Shown in pieces: positions 1-11,309 of a DNA stretch of 64,000 bases (position 1 is its first letter; each line of letters opens with the position of its first letter). The stretch comes from Lepiota brunneoincarnata (lineage: Eukaryota; Basidiomycota; Agaricomycetes; Agaricales; Agaricaceae), in contig JAEBUN010000040.1 in the NCBI GenBank assembly GCA_023014365.1, positions 295,840-359,839 on the forward strand, written 5' to 3'. A program made the position numbers and the translations under genes. The notes beneath the pieces are model-generated. The model made no database searches. It saw only the letters and a program-made list of their open reading frames with translations, and was not told the DNA's origin.

Positions 1-194
1 TCGTCCTCGGGGTATTCCAATATATCCTCCAAGGTTATCTCCATTCCTGCTTCTCTCGCCAGGTCCTGCATGGCGGTGTAGTATTCCCCTTCCTCGTCTT
101 CGTATTCTTGTGCCCGTAGTTGGTCTGTAGTCTCCTGTACCCATCTTGTAAAGTCGAACAGTAATTCTTGTTCCTCCCGGTCTGGACTGTTCAT
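1..194 (-). CDS. Hypothetical protein, N-terminal part, cut by window edge
   Basis: An open frame starts at the ATG at 194-192 and runs off the left edge, giving at least 64 residues. The peptide is acidic and polar (many E, D and Q) and begins MNSPDREEQE. Its last 22 visible residues, around AGMEITLEDILEYP, recur in the opposite orientation at 197-264. The compositional style and the surrounding repeats suggest a gene carried by a transposable element, but I recognise no domain and give no function. Confidence 0.4.
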   Translation of the reverse strand, partial: MNSPDREEQELLFDFTRWVQETTDQLRAQEYEDEEGEYYTAMQDLAREAGMEITLEDILEYPED

Positions 195-264
195 AACAGG
201 ACCTGGCGAGAGAAGCAGGAATGGAGATAACTCTGGAGGATATTCTGGAATACCCTGAGGACAA
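1..264. repeat. Imperfect inverted repeat (arms 1-68 and 197-264)
   Basis: The two 68-base arms are reverse complements with five differences over the aligned codons, separated by about 128 bases. All five differences fall at synonymous sites of the shared peptide frame. The left arm may continue beyond the window. Confidence 0.75.
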
Positions 265-448
265 AGAAGATAGCCATGGATCAACTGATCCAACCTCCAA
301 TATAGATGGGAGCACCGAAAGAGTGGAGACCAAGAATGGAGGAGAATCCATGGAGATAGAATCGGGAGAAGAGAATCATGATTCAGAGGAAAGCAATGGA
401 ACATTGCACAGCAGTGGAATGGAGAACAAGGACACTGACTCATTGTAA
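197..448 (+). pseudogene. Inverted partial copy of the acidic ORF at the window start
   Basis: The frame opens at CAG 197, directly after an in-frame TAA, and its first 22 codons encode the same residues as the minus-strand gene at 1-68. It then continues with an unrelated acidic, serine-rich tail (E, S, N, G) to the stop at 446-448. The first ATG in frame is at 211. It has no recognisable domain. The abrupt start of homology after a stop suggests a rearranged fragment rather than a complete gene. Confidence 0.4.
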
Positions 449-581
449 GATATAAATAACAGTAGGATGCCATCAGCTAGGATGCGCATCATGGTCAAGA
501 CTGCGCAGGACAAGTAGAACAGCCCAATAACCTATAACAAGTATATAGTATCTCATAGGTATATAAGGCCTGTACAAGTAG

Positions 582-626
582 AGATTAAAGCCTTAAGCTT
601 TAATCTTGTTAACAACGGTTGTTAAC
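582..626. repeat. Two adjacent palindromes
   Basis: 582-591 (AGATTAAAGC) pairs perfectly with 597-606 (GCTTTAATCT) across a 5-base spacer. Immediately after, 608-616 (GTTAACAAC) pairs perfectly with 618-626 (GTTGTTAAC) across one base. The pair lies in an A/T-rich stretch that looks like a transposon terminus or regulatory region. No LTR partner is visible in this window. Confidence 0.7.
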
Positions 627-881
627 CCTCTCTGCCTTAACTTGGCGTGTTCCCTCATTATCTCATTGAGTGTGATCCACTAAGCTTTGCAAGGCCAACC
701 ATCTCAGACACCTTGTAGAGTGATTGAAGGCCATCTCCAGTTATCCTTGGATACAGAAGGAGCACGGATCATAACAGTCTCCCAGCTGTGGTGACAATTC
801 CTCATTGATATCACTGTCAAGACACCAAATCCTTCTGGCACTACCTGACCCTCTTACTTCAAGATCTCAAAAAACGATAGA

Positions 882-1346
882 ATGTCAGCATCTGAGAGCA
901 TCTACAAGACCATCAAGCTGTCAGATATATGGTGCAAATGTCAATACAAGATTAGAACCCAAGAAGACTGGAAATGCTCATTCAACCACCTATTTCCACC
1001 CTCTGGTCACCTCACAGCAGGAAATGTACAGGGCTACACACAGTGTCAATACTACCTCAAGTGGAAGGAGATCTGCACAACAGGTGAACATGCCACTGTG
1101 ACCACTATCCATGGTGAGTTGCAGAAGAAGGTCTTATCTCTGACCTGGATTCCACATGCATGCCAAGACAAGTTATGGCCGACATCATCTCTTGGTGCAT
1201 TTACAAGACTCCCACCTGGAACCATGGGAGCAGCACCACAAATTCTTATCAAGTGTGCTCTGCTTTGGGAGGAACCAGCCAGATTATCATTATGTACATG
1301 TTTGCTCAACTCTTGCATTTTGTTCACTGATACCTTGATCAAGTGA
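882..1346 (+). CDS. Hypothetical protein, transposon-like context
   Basis: A 154-residue frame starts at ATG 882 and is rich in C, W, Y and H (for example WCKCQYKIRTQEDW and QCQYYLKWKEIC). The composition resembles poorly characterised basidiomycete repeat-associated proteins, but no named domain is visible. The C-terminal third is less convincing and may be out of frame or non-coding. No intron signals decide the ends. Treat as a possible remnant of a repeat-encoded gene. Confidence 0.3.
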   Translation: MSASESIYKTIKLSDIWCKCQYKIRTQEDWKCSFNHLFPPSGHLTAGNVQGYTQCQYYLKWKEICTTGEHATVTTIHGELQKKVLSLTWIPHACQDKLWPTSSLGAFTRLPPGTMGAAPQILIKCALLWEEPARLSLCTCLLNSCILFTDTLIK

Positions 1347-1520
1347 TCACTTGTCTTGTCTTGTACATACCTCACCTGTCCTGTATTTGTCTTGCCCATC
1401 CTGCAGTCATGTATGGCAATGACATATTTGCAATGAAATGAATCTATGCCCATGGCATGAGCTAGCCAATGCAAGCAGTAAAGTCATGAAAGAAGAGTGC
1501 TCATATACTGCATGGCCTAT

Positions 1521-1611
1521 TCTCATCAAGCCAAAGATGCACTAGTGCACCCTGCAACCAACCCTGCCATAGTGAGACTCCCAACCCTAGTCCCAACCCT
1601 AGTAGCCTCTA
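1521..1611 (+). repeat. Dispersed direct repeat, copy 1
   Basis: This stretch matches 2262-2370 with small gaps. The shared core reads catcaagcca, then accaaccctgccatagt, then ccctagtagcctctaataa. It contains degenerate telomere-like CCCTA words but is not a true telomere tract. It probably belongs to a decayed mobile element. Confidence 0.6.
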
Positions 1612-2261
1612 ATAACCCTTATGTGCTGAGGTAAGCCCTGCCTGTGAGAATTCCAACTTTCTCAGAGTAGGTTGCCCCCAGTAAGTTCCCATGGTCACAT
1701 GCATTCTCCCTTGGTGAAAAAAGTGAGTTATTTTTAGCTTCATTATGTAAGCTGTTCCACAGATTGCATAGCCCCTATCACAATCCTAGTAGGTAAGCAC
1801 AGTAAGCTTCCCTATTGGATGGACAGATTAAGTCCCTAGACTAATCATGTGCCTGACAAGTCTATAAGAGATGAAATGGGTGGGATCATCTAACTAATGA
1901 CCCTGTTGCACTTAGTAGTCCACCAGCTCAGTCAGTATATTTCCTTCTTCCCTAACTCATGAAATCAATTTAAACTGTTGAATTCATCCCAAGAAGGTGT
2001 ATAGCAACTGATGGCATATATTCGAGGGGAAACAACAGTGGGGGTAAGAAGGGTAAACAGACAGTGTAACTACTTGAGAACAACAGGTATATAAGTGTAA
2101 CTACAGTGAGGCTACCATGAGGCAGTCAGCTACTCCATTGGTTGGCATTCCATCAGTTTGCCAGAATCACCAATTCTAACATACACCCATGATCCAAGCC
2201 TGCTAATACAAGTACTCAAGCTATGAGAGATAAGACAAGTGTTCATGCACTTGTCTTGATG

Positions 2262-2370
2262 TGGCTGATCCTCATCAAGCCAGAGGTGTGCCAGTACACC
2301 CTGCCACCAACCCTGCCATAGTCAGGCTCTTGACCCTAGTCCAACCCTAGTAGCCTCTAATAACCCTTAG
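2262..2370 (+). repeat. Dispersed direct repeat, copy 2
   Basis: Partner of the repeat at 1521-1611, in the same orientation about 750 bases away. The surrounding 1480-2560 has no convincing gene: frames are short and A/T-rich. Confidence 0.6.
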
Positions 2371-2569
2371 GATTTGGCTAGTCTAAGGTCCCATCCTGTC
2401 AAAATGGACATGAGGCATGAAACTTGGTGTCCACTCATTGACATCACCAAGGGATGGGTGTACATAAAAAGTATTTACTTATATATCACAATTCATCACT
2501 AACTAGTAAGACATCTGTCACTTCATTTAACAATAGGTACAGAGACAATAAACTAATCTATCTTGGTCA

Positions 2570-3790
2570 TTGCAACAGATTCTGGATCCTTTTATGGTGT
2601 CAGACTCAGTTCTAAAGCATGCGATGGTTACCAGGTGTACAAACAAAACTGATTCTTGTAACTATTCTTTTGTATCCCAAATTCATAGGACCAGTTCTGA
2701 TAGGTCTCAGGTGAGAGAACAAGAACAAGCACTTCGCAGCTGTGTGGCATGGTCTGACCCCAGTTGAGCAGCAGAAATGCATCAATGTTGAAGTTCTCAA
2801 GTATCCTCTGACTTTTGTCTTTCTTTGTCATGTTGTAGGCCTTCAGTTGCCACACCGTCGGTTTTGTCACTGACCATGTCTTTATGCTCGTGCCAGCGTT
2901 ATGTGGCATCCATGACCACTTTGCTGACTGGAGCTTTGGGAAAGCAAGCTCAGAGTGCCCCCAAACAATCTCGAGCTCGTTCCACGCAAGCAACACATTG
3001 CAGCAGGAAGAAGAAAGCTCAGGACACTAACTGAACCTACATAGTGAGTGATTTATATGATTTCGAGCCCTATTCTCATTATGCTCGACATACAGCATTA
3101 CTATATCATTATTCCCCGGTCGGTATTCCCAAATATAGTAGATATGTAGGTCGAAGAATGGAGAAGGCATTGAGGAGTGATAACGAGCGTGCCAGAACTA
3201 AGTCGTTGGAACTTGGAAGTCCCTGCAAGTTGAATTCGCCATCCGAAATTCCTGCCTCCAGGCCCGATACCGACTGTCAAGGACCGCCACGGACTGTCCC
3301 GTGTCAGTCCCTCTTTGTTCGTCAGGGTCCTGGGATTTTTCACTGGGTGTGACATGTGAGTGTCAGTTAAGTAGAATGCAGACTGTGAATGGGAGGGGAT
3401 TCAAACCGGGTGCTGCCACTCCGCTCGGAATAGCCGAACCACAGCAGCGTATGGTCATAGCAACGGCTCTCAGGATGGAGGACTGTGAAGGAAAAGGTGA
3501 GTGGAAAAACAGGCATTTGGGGTGACCTGGTCAGATTCCCGCGAAGCGATCAGGAATTCAATCACCAAGTACTATTGTGAGCTACCCGCTCACCACCATC
3601 GAGATTGCGCGTTCAATATCAATCCCGCCGCGGTCTCCAGTTAAATTCTGTTCTCTGTATGAAGCCTGTAGAAGCCGTCTCCGAAAAAAATGATCGCGAC
3701 AACTGATGAGTTCAATCACTGAAATTGTACATCACAGGGTACTATAGTACACAAGAGAATAATCGGTGTCCCGAATATGTATTTCAACAT
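2570..3790. other. Gene-poor stretch, no supported gene
   Basis: Only short overlapping frames are present on both strands, none with a recognisable motif or a consistent splice pattern. Up to about 3050 the sequence still resembles the repeat debris to the left. From 3050 to 3790 nothing specific is seen. Confidence 0.5.
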
Positions 3791-3803
3791 ATAACTGGGA
3801 AGA

Positions 3804-4466
3804 TCAGAAAATCTTCACTTCTCCTTGGAGCTTGTTCCCGAAGGCAGTGAACTCGTAAAACAAAAAAGCATTTCCACCAACGAGCCTGGCTCCGATCTCC
3901 CCTCCAAGGAAAGTTCCATACCCAACCTTGATTGAAACACCCTTCTTCAAAGAACCGGTTACAGAACCAACCAACACCGACCCAATGACGGGGACGGTCA
4001 AAAAAGCCTCGATTGAAATGTCCGTGGTTTCGAAATTATAAGCAATGGAAATCTTTAACATCAGGGTCAGCCCGTCAACTCGAATTAAAGCGAAAAGCAC
4101 CATTAACTTGCCTCGAGAGGACCAATGCTGAACTTGTACAATTGGATCTTCCCATTACCATCCACATTGCGCGGCTCGTGTTGGAGTCGATGGACTTGTT
4201 CCGGGCCGTGTTGTCTGTTGACGACATCGACAAGCTCCACGGAGCCATGGAATGACTCGAGGTGCCCTGAACGCGAGTATCTCGCTCAACGGCCCAATAC
4301 ACAATGATGACAACAAGAAGAACATACTCAAGACATCTGTAATTACGAGTCAGTTCATCATCGGCCACGGAAAGAGTGCTGTCATACCTCCAGGGTTTGT
4401 AATTGCACGATCAGCGGCGTAGGAGATACTATTAATAGGGAAGACGGGGAATGTGCTGCTAGACAT
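3804..4466 (-). CDS. Hypothetical 163-residue protein, four exons (paralogue A)
   Basis: Exons are 4466-4388, 4336-4328, 4266-4112 and 4052-3804, giving 164 codons including TGA. The start MSSSTFPVFP matches its divergent paralogue at 5565-6234 (MSSETLPVFP), which fixes the start and every splice site. Exon 2 is only 9 bases. Intron 3 begins GCAAGT, a GC-AG intron. Shared blocks are LRHLE after the micro-exon, the FSIGPLE/YSIGPLE border, FLTVPVIG with a glycine-rich run, and FGNK/FGKQ near the C-terminus ending in an isoleucine-phenylalanine pair. There is no signal peptide. I do not recognise the family; conserved hydrophobic beta-like segments are visible but no function can be inferred. 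Confidence 0.75.
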
Positions 4467-5564
4467 GATGAGAGACGTAAAGCTTGCAGGACAAGATGAG
4501 GGTGTTAAATGTCGCAAAGTAGGAAAACCTTTTATATTTCCAAAGTGAGAGGTGCAATGAAATTCTCCATAACTCATGTGCTAATGGGAGCTGCTGGGGG
4601 ACAGGCGTCTCGCTGGTCGCTTCCATCCGATCCATACCGCGAGAATTTGGATCAGCGCTCTATTCACGTCCCTTAGAGTCTTGTGTTGACTTTGATTTTG
4701 ATCCTAAGGCACAACACCAGGGAAGCTTGAACATGGATATTTCTCCGCATCAGTAGGGCTTGTCTTGGGCCCCGGGCCCCAACAACCCCGGCAGATCCGG
4801 AGATGGGATAGAGGCGGGCGTGCCCCTACAATGCCCCTGGATGCCTCCCCATACCGCATCATTCTTGATCTCTCCCGGATTGGCGTGCTTTTGATATTCC
4901 TCGATTTCAAGGAGATAGATGAAGGGCAATCGGTAGGCTACGAATCAAGAACCAAGGTTGCATCTGAGTTATGGGCCGTCTGCTATTGCTGTGTCGCCGA
5001 GCTTAAGCTCCACTAGTGCGCTGGACGGGTTCCAGTGAGCAAATTCTGCTCGACACCTCTATTACCAGCCAGTGAGGGGGTTAATAGCCACGGCAAAAAC
5101 CCAAGCATCCGGCGTTACAAAGGCACCGGATCGCCGTAGCACGTGAGAGCGATGGAAGTGGGACCTAGGCACAATCACTGATCCAAAGGGCCAAAAGCTT
5201 TGTTTTCTCCCAGCCCTCCATCTTGCCAGTGAGCCGGCTGTCAACGAAGACCCGGTTGCGTGACATCTCCGCTCACGATGTGGATCTGTCGGGGTTTTTG
5301 AGATCCGGGATAATACGTATCCAGTAACGGTAACGGTAATGTCTATCAAACTTTACAAATTGAATCAAAGCAGAACCAATACAAGAAGGCTCAGATGGGT
5401 AATGGTACGTTATTCCACTTCGAGCTTATAGTAATCTAGATAACGTGACAGTGAGCGAGATGCCTGTCTCCTACTTGATTGCTGCACCTCTCACTTGTTT
5501 GCGAGTATAAAACGGCTTTCTCCCCTATGGCAACCAAGATCCCTCGCCTCTTACATTTCTCATC
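4467..5564. promoter_or_regulatory. Divergent intergenic region between the two paralogues
   Basis: Both 163-residue genes fire away from this 1.1 kb gap, so it must hold both promoters. Short frames are present on both strands but none is supported. No clear TATA or repeated operator-like motif could be singled out by eye. Confidence 0.4.
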
Positions 5565-6234
5565 ATGTCTAGTGAGACACTTCCCGTCTTTCCATACAAT
5601 TCTATCACCTATGTTGCAGACCGTTCAATTACGCACCCGGGAGGTATACAGGATATTTAGTTATGATGGATAGGTACTTACCCGACTCCTGATCACAGAT
5701 GCCTTGAGTATGATCTTTGTGCCAACATAGGTGTCAGTTTTGTTATTGAGACAAATAACTTGTTCTCAGGGCACCTCGAAGAGTTCCATGCCCACGTCGA
5801 AGCTGTGGCAGCAGTCAATGACGTGCAGAATGGCTCCGAGAAAGCATATTGTCTCAGGAAAGTGAACACAAATGACCCCATCCATTCGTATAAGTACAGC
5901 ATTGGTCCCTTAGAGGTGCGTACATAAATTTCCCTTCAACTTCAGGTGACATGCTAATCTCGGGAACTACTTACAGGTTGCCATTGCCCGTAATACCGAG
6001 ACCACGGAATACGTAATGCAAGTTTTCCTTACGGTCCCCGTCATTGGAACAATATTAGTTGGTGCGGGGTCCGGCGATTTGAAGGAACACTTGGATTTTG
6101 TCAGGTTTTATTATGGGTCTTTACTGCGCGGATTTGTGGAAGTCACGTCCGATTCCGACCAACGTTACTACCTGAGTTATAAATTCGAGGCTTTTGGAAA
6201 GCAATACCCTCCGGGACGAATCCCGATTTTCTGA
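5565..6234 (+). CDS. Hypothetical 163-residue protein, four exons (paralogue B)
   Basis: Exons are 5565-5643, 5699-5707 (9 bases), 5770-5915 and 5977-6234. Phases close exactly (79+9+146+258 = 492 bases). The length and exon number equal those of the divergent paralogue at 3804-4466. Its third intron uses a normal GTGCGT donor, whereas paralogue A uses GCAAGT at the same place. The protein keeps the LRHLEEFH block, YSIGPLE, FLTVPVIG and a C-terminal aromatic segment around LSYKFEAFGK. No transmembrane helix, signal peptide or catalytic motif is evident. Function unknown. Confidence 0.8.
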
Positions 6235-6299
6235 TATTCAACTTCTGCGGTCGAGGCGCCGATACTTCCGTCGGTGTTTATCGACAGACTCTGTTGTGT

Positions 6300-9200
6300 C
6301 TTTCATAATGTACCTTTTCCTGTGGTCGTACTTTAGTTGTGGAATGGCCAGAGCTAGGTGACCGGTGCTGAATCCAGATACGGTCCATTTCACCAGCTGT
6401 GATATGTAGCCTAGGGTATGATAACAGCCCTTCTAAAGCGACGAACTGGAAAGCCTACCGATAAGAATTCATTAACGGTACGCAAACGTTGAGCGTAAGA
6501 CAGTCTGTATTTGATCTTTGTATTAGTAATCAGTTGGAGAAATGCCGTTGAAGTCATACAATGAAAAGCGGAGCGGGGGTAAATTATGCTTCCCTTCTCC
6601 ATCGAGCAATAGGAAGCGTTTTCAGTTGTCTCTACTACCCTTCGTTGCGCAAAAACATTGAGGATGATTGCGCGAACATTCTAAGCATCTTGAACATTTG
6701 AACAATCGTTCGCTCCCTGAAAGTGAGGATCCTCATGATATCGCTTTCGACACCATCCCCGGGCCTTTCTAGCTAGCTTGAACGATGACCTGCATCTAAT
6801 TCTGCCTCAGTTTCCGTCAGAACGGCCACGACTGCAAACACGATGAACCGATGACTGGTGTCACCATATGCACATATGCCAATACCTAGCCATCATTATC
6901 TTTGCCCTACCATCCGCGGCCTTGAGCGCCTAACATGTGAGAAGATTACGAACTCGAGCGTCAGATGTTTCCTTTTTTCTATCACTACCTTCACCACAGT
7001 CACCAGTACCAACCAGAGGTGCCAAGACAGAATGTTCCAGGATGCTCACAGTTTTGAACTCCACCAGCCAACATTCATCGACAATTCCTCCCACGTGGAA
7101 ATCCAGGTGGATGCGAGTTCTCATGAAAGAGCTGGTGAGGCACACACCCGCACCAATCTTGTTCTCGCCGACACTGCATACTGAGGATGGCTTTCTCAAG
7201 GACTTCGAGAGCTCCTGGGCAGCTCCATGCATGACGCATTCTACGACTCGTCCGCCTGCTGGCCACCGCCAAAGTGTCACTATGGCACTCGCCAAGAATT
7301 CATAACAACGGTCACCAACTGGGGACTGGGAGCCTCCGATCACACCCAGTCCATGCTTTGGATGCATGGCCCGTTTGGTGTAGGCAAATCAGCCATTGCG
7401 CAGAGCTGCGCTGAGGCACTGGTGACCCAGGGAAACTTGGTGCTTCCCTCTTCTTCTCTCGCCCAAACAGTCGAAACAAACCATATCGTGTCTTTACTTC
7501 GATTGCTTACCAGATTGCCGTCAAATTCCCTTCAATTGGCCACATCCTCAATCGTGAAATTCAAGCAAACCCCACACTGCTCACAGCCTCACTCCCGGTC
7601 CAGTTTGAGGAGCTCCTCGCTAGGCCCTTGTGACAGATCGCATTCAAGCGGGCGGATATTGAAGGATGGGTCATTGTTATAGATGGATTGGACGAGTGTG
7701 AAGGGCCCGAGACACAACGGGAGATTATTAGCATCATTGCGGGGTCGGTTCGGGATCGATCAACGCCATTCCGATGGTTCATCACCAGTTGCCCGGAGCC
7801 TCATATTGTTCGGGACCATGAACACCAATGCCATATCCCCGTTGTTATTCCGCGTTGATCTCCCACTTTCTCCAAAGAACGATCACGACATTCTGATTTA
7901 CTCCATGGAGGAATTGAAGACGGTTGGCGAGCGACATGATCTTCCGATGTCATGGCCTTCAGAGGCCGAAGTTGCGGTGCTCGTTGAGCTAACTGCAGGT
8001 CTGTGGATCTACGCTGCCACCGTAGTTCGGTTCATTGGTAGGACACATTCCCTTGGACCAACCGACCAACTGCGCCTTGTTTTGTCACTCAGAAACAATG
8101 CGCGGCGAAAGCCTGCATCGACCAATCCCTTGGCGCAAATGGATTTTTTCTATGGCCTCATCATGGAGCAGCTCCCATCGAATATTGCCCCCACGGTACG
8201 CAAGATCTTGCTCTTGGATAAGTTATACGGCAATTCAGCAGAGGTTGACCACTTACTCGAGCTCACCAACATCCTCGGGCTATCCGAACAGCAAATGCGG
8301 GCTGCGTGCGGTTTTCTTCAATCCGTGCTCTGCTTTCGGGAATCAAATGATGAGTTGCGGCCTGGAACGGTCATCAGCTTTTATCACGCGTCATTCATGG
8401 AATTCATGGAGGATGCGGAAAGGTCAACGAGATTCTGCATCTACGGTGACTCCCTCGAGCATTTGCAGAAGGAAGTCATAGCACGGATAAATAAAGTGCA
8501 TTCTTGCAGTGCCGGTACGTAATTTATTAATGTCGCATATTCAGCTCTATATTCTCCGCTGGCAGAGAAAATACTTATTGATGTCACATTTCCTCGATCC
8601 CCGGACCCCGCCACACAAGGACGACAATATACTGGTATACCATGCTTTGGTGCGATCATTAGTGAGGGTTTGTGATAGACCCGAGTGCACACATGTCGGC
8701 TTCCAGTTGCGTCTGCCTTGATGAGTGTCCAGTTTCCACTGATTCGTTGTCTGCTTCGAAGGGTCTCTTCTTTTCAACCATGGAAATTTCAGGAACAATG
8801 TACGTCAGTAATACCCGTTCTCCTTCTCATGCTGTTCTTCTTGGGCTCAATCCCAATTGTATTTCAGCTACCGCCCGAATACAGGAAGAAGCTACTTCGG
8901 CGGACATGGAATCTATTCTACTACCTACACAAACCGGAAGGAATGCTCTTCAATAGGCCATTCATTTTGGGCCATGGGAAAAATGGGCTTGTGTGCTGGT
9001 CCCATGAACAGAAATTTATCAGCATTGGTCGAGGTATCCGATTCGCTATACTACCTCGAAGATCGTATTTGCTGACGTCCCCATCAGCCCAAGGAAAGCA
9101 GTCAAGTTTGAGTGCAACGAAGTAGATTTTGATGTGATTATGGTCGTCACTTCAGGGGCAGTGTTCGAGAGGAGACGCGCGGTGATCATTAGGCGTGCTG

Positions 9201-9480
9201 TTAGGAGGGATTAGGCTGTGACGTCGCTACTCAGGAAGGATCGGGACTCCAAGTACCCATCATGGCAATGAGAACCCGGCATCCTGCAGGTCCCAAGAGA
9301 GTGGTAGGTGTACCTTTGTGCGAGAGATATAGCGTGAACGCACTTCTGAGCAGGTGTTCTGTCAACATTTTCCCATTCGACAATATAATGATAGCATCTT
9401 CAGTGTGGGAGCCACACCATTAACAAGGAAACGTAGAAATACAAGCGACAATGGGAAAGGTTCATTCAGCCTCCCTCCGA
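6300..9480. repeat. Segmental duplication, copy 1
   Basis: About 3.2 kb aligns along its full length with 11310-14425, including non-coding flanks (for example the stretches ending near 6760 and 11660, and near 9460 and 14410). It contains the broken NACHT gene. The two copies lie in direct orientation about 5 kb apart. Confidence 0.85.
7032..9214 (+). pseudogene. NACHT-type NTPase pseudogene
   Basis: This is a decayed copy of the intact gene at 11982-14220. It begins with the same MFQDAHSFELHQ peptide and keeps the P-loop GPFGVGKS near 7367-7392. At least four lesions are visible. Intron 1 has a GC instead of GT donor and its acceptor tag has become tgg. One base is missing near 7434 after the gggaaa run. 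CGA has become the stop TGA near 7630. One extra C sits near 7811. Downstream exons, including a VKFECNEVDFD tail ending at the TAG at 9212-9214, are still recognisable. A functional product is unlikely unless the lesions are sequencing errors, and the nonsense change argues against that. Confidence 0.85.
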
Positions 9481-9989
9481 TTAACCCAAAAGTTACAAGC
9501 AAGTGTTGCGTATCCATTAGTGCGCCATTCACCGCGTAAACACGGGTTATAAGTAGCTTTGGGTGAAGAAACAGGTATTCCAAGTAGTTTTTCTCGCCGC
9601 CCTTTCGAGGGAATGCCTAGGCAGTGATTGAAAACAGAATGCTATAGGTTCGAGATGACAAATCCCACCGTTCCCTACACAATATATACCTGCATACCCG
9701 CAACAGCAACAACACTACCTAGAACCCATAGCAAGCTTCCAGACTAAGTACTCAGAGCTGGATTGAGATTCATCCACTCACAATGACGAGCCAACACCCC
9801 CGCTGAGTGCGTGAATTGCTGCAGGCGTGGCGAAGATCCTGCGAAAAGGGTCAAGCCATAGGGGAGAGATCTTCAAAGGCAGCTCACGTACCCAGGATTA
9901 ATTATGCAGTTGGAGATGATGAATGTGACGGAGAAGACCCCGATGCGCCCCTTGTGGGTCAAGGGGGAACCAGCTTGCGAAATCCCATA

Positions 9990-10145
9990 CTGGCGAGTGC
10001 TGCTACCCAGGAGAGACCAAGACTCCGAGCTCCCACTACGACGACGAGAGTCTGACAGCCTGTAGGTCCCAAGAGTGTGGATGTAGGTTTGGGCCAGAGC
10101 TGCAGCGGACATGCGATCCATCAACATCTTCTTGTCCGATCACAG
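9990..10145 (+). repeat. Third, partial copy of the NACHT gene tail
   Basis: The sequence around 10010-10135 (gactccgagctcccac, caggtc-like cctgtaggtcccaagag, gcgatccatcaac) matches the 3' flank of the NACHT copies near 9245-9380 and 14185-14330. It shows that the duplicated block has been copied more than once. The rest of 9500-10860 holds no supported gene. Confidence 0.6.
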
Positions 10146-10599
10146 CATCCGCACACTGCTGGCATATGACTATATTCGACGTGAGATATCTTTTAATTAT
10201 ATGCTGGTATATCAGACGAGGGTTTCACTACCGCAAATATAATTACTACCTGGCCTTGATCAATTGGATATTTATGATATCCTTATCTGATGTTTTAGCG
10301 CACAATCAACAGATATTGCACGTACAGAAATAGTCATACGCCAGCAGTGTCAGCACGGGAACCATACACACGTGTCATCAATTCAATGGAAATCTCCATC
10401 TCTTCATACTCCTTGTCTACTGGTAACACGGACATGGGTTTATTGACAATGCCCTGTAGCGGGGCCCTCTGACCAGTGCTGGGACCAGTGTGGCCCTTCG
10501 AATTCGTGTTTACTGGCAAACTTGGGATTCATTACCTTGGGGGGATCTTTACCTTGATTACCGTACCTCTTCTTTTCTCTTCTGCACATGTCCATCGGC

Positions 10600-10619
10600 A
10601 AGAGAGAGAGAGAGAGAGA
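10600..10619 (+). repeat. (GA)n microsatellite
   Basis: A run of about nine GA dinucleotides lies in an otherwise gene-poor stretch (10150-11310). Confidence 0.8.
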
Positions 10620-11309
10620 TCCTATGTTTTCTTCTTGAGTATCTACGCAGGTACCGTGGGGTTTTATGCCAATATCACGAGCTGGGAGGTCTAAGATACG
10701 GAGACTAAGAGAAAGTCAGAGAAAGTATCTAAAGTTGGTCTAAGCAATGAAAAGGTTGCAAGGCACGTCAAGACGTCGTCCTCGTGTAGCCAGGTGGCTA
10801 CTCCCACATCGTTCTCAGCTTATTTAACGCCCACTGCTCTTTGTACTTTCATTCATAAAGATCCCAATCATGATCTTGCGCAGCCGGTCGTTTTCCCGGA
10901 TCACGGTGGAGCAGAATCCGAATAAAAATTCTTGGCTTCTGGGAATATGCGCTTCCAGTAACAGTCAGGGCCCGACCCCTGGCTTGGTGGATTTTTGGAT
11001 GAGAACCTTGGGTGCGAAACAAACGGACAGCGGTACGGGGGAGAACCTAGGTGATAATTCCTGTACAACAGGTGCTGACAGGCTCTACGTGCCCTATTTT
11101 GTCGAGGATTTCGGGGACTATGTAGCTCAATGAGCCGGTGACGGAGATTGGGCTGTTCTTCTGGAGAGTGAAGGTGTTTCGCACTGTGCAAGAGGGGCGG
11201 GAAGCCAAACGCGAATGGGATGGAGTGGAGTGTAGTAGGGTTGTGTACATGGTCAAGTGGATTTTGATAGCTATCGCCGTCTTTAGCTTTATCTTGATAA
11301 GACTCTGTC

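Noticed and set aside
608..626. Palindrome as an LTR end
   Set aside because: No second copy or target duplication is found in the window, so an LTR cannot be claimed.
1052..1474. Minus-strand 140-residue ORF
   Set aside because: Overlaps the plus-strand frame at 882-1346 and has no recognisable feature; neither is certain, and the plus frame has the more protein-like composition.
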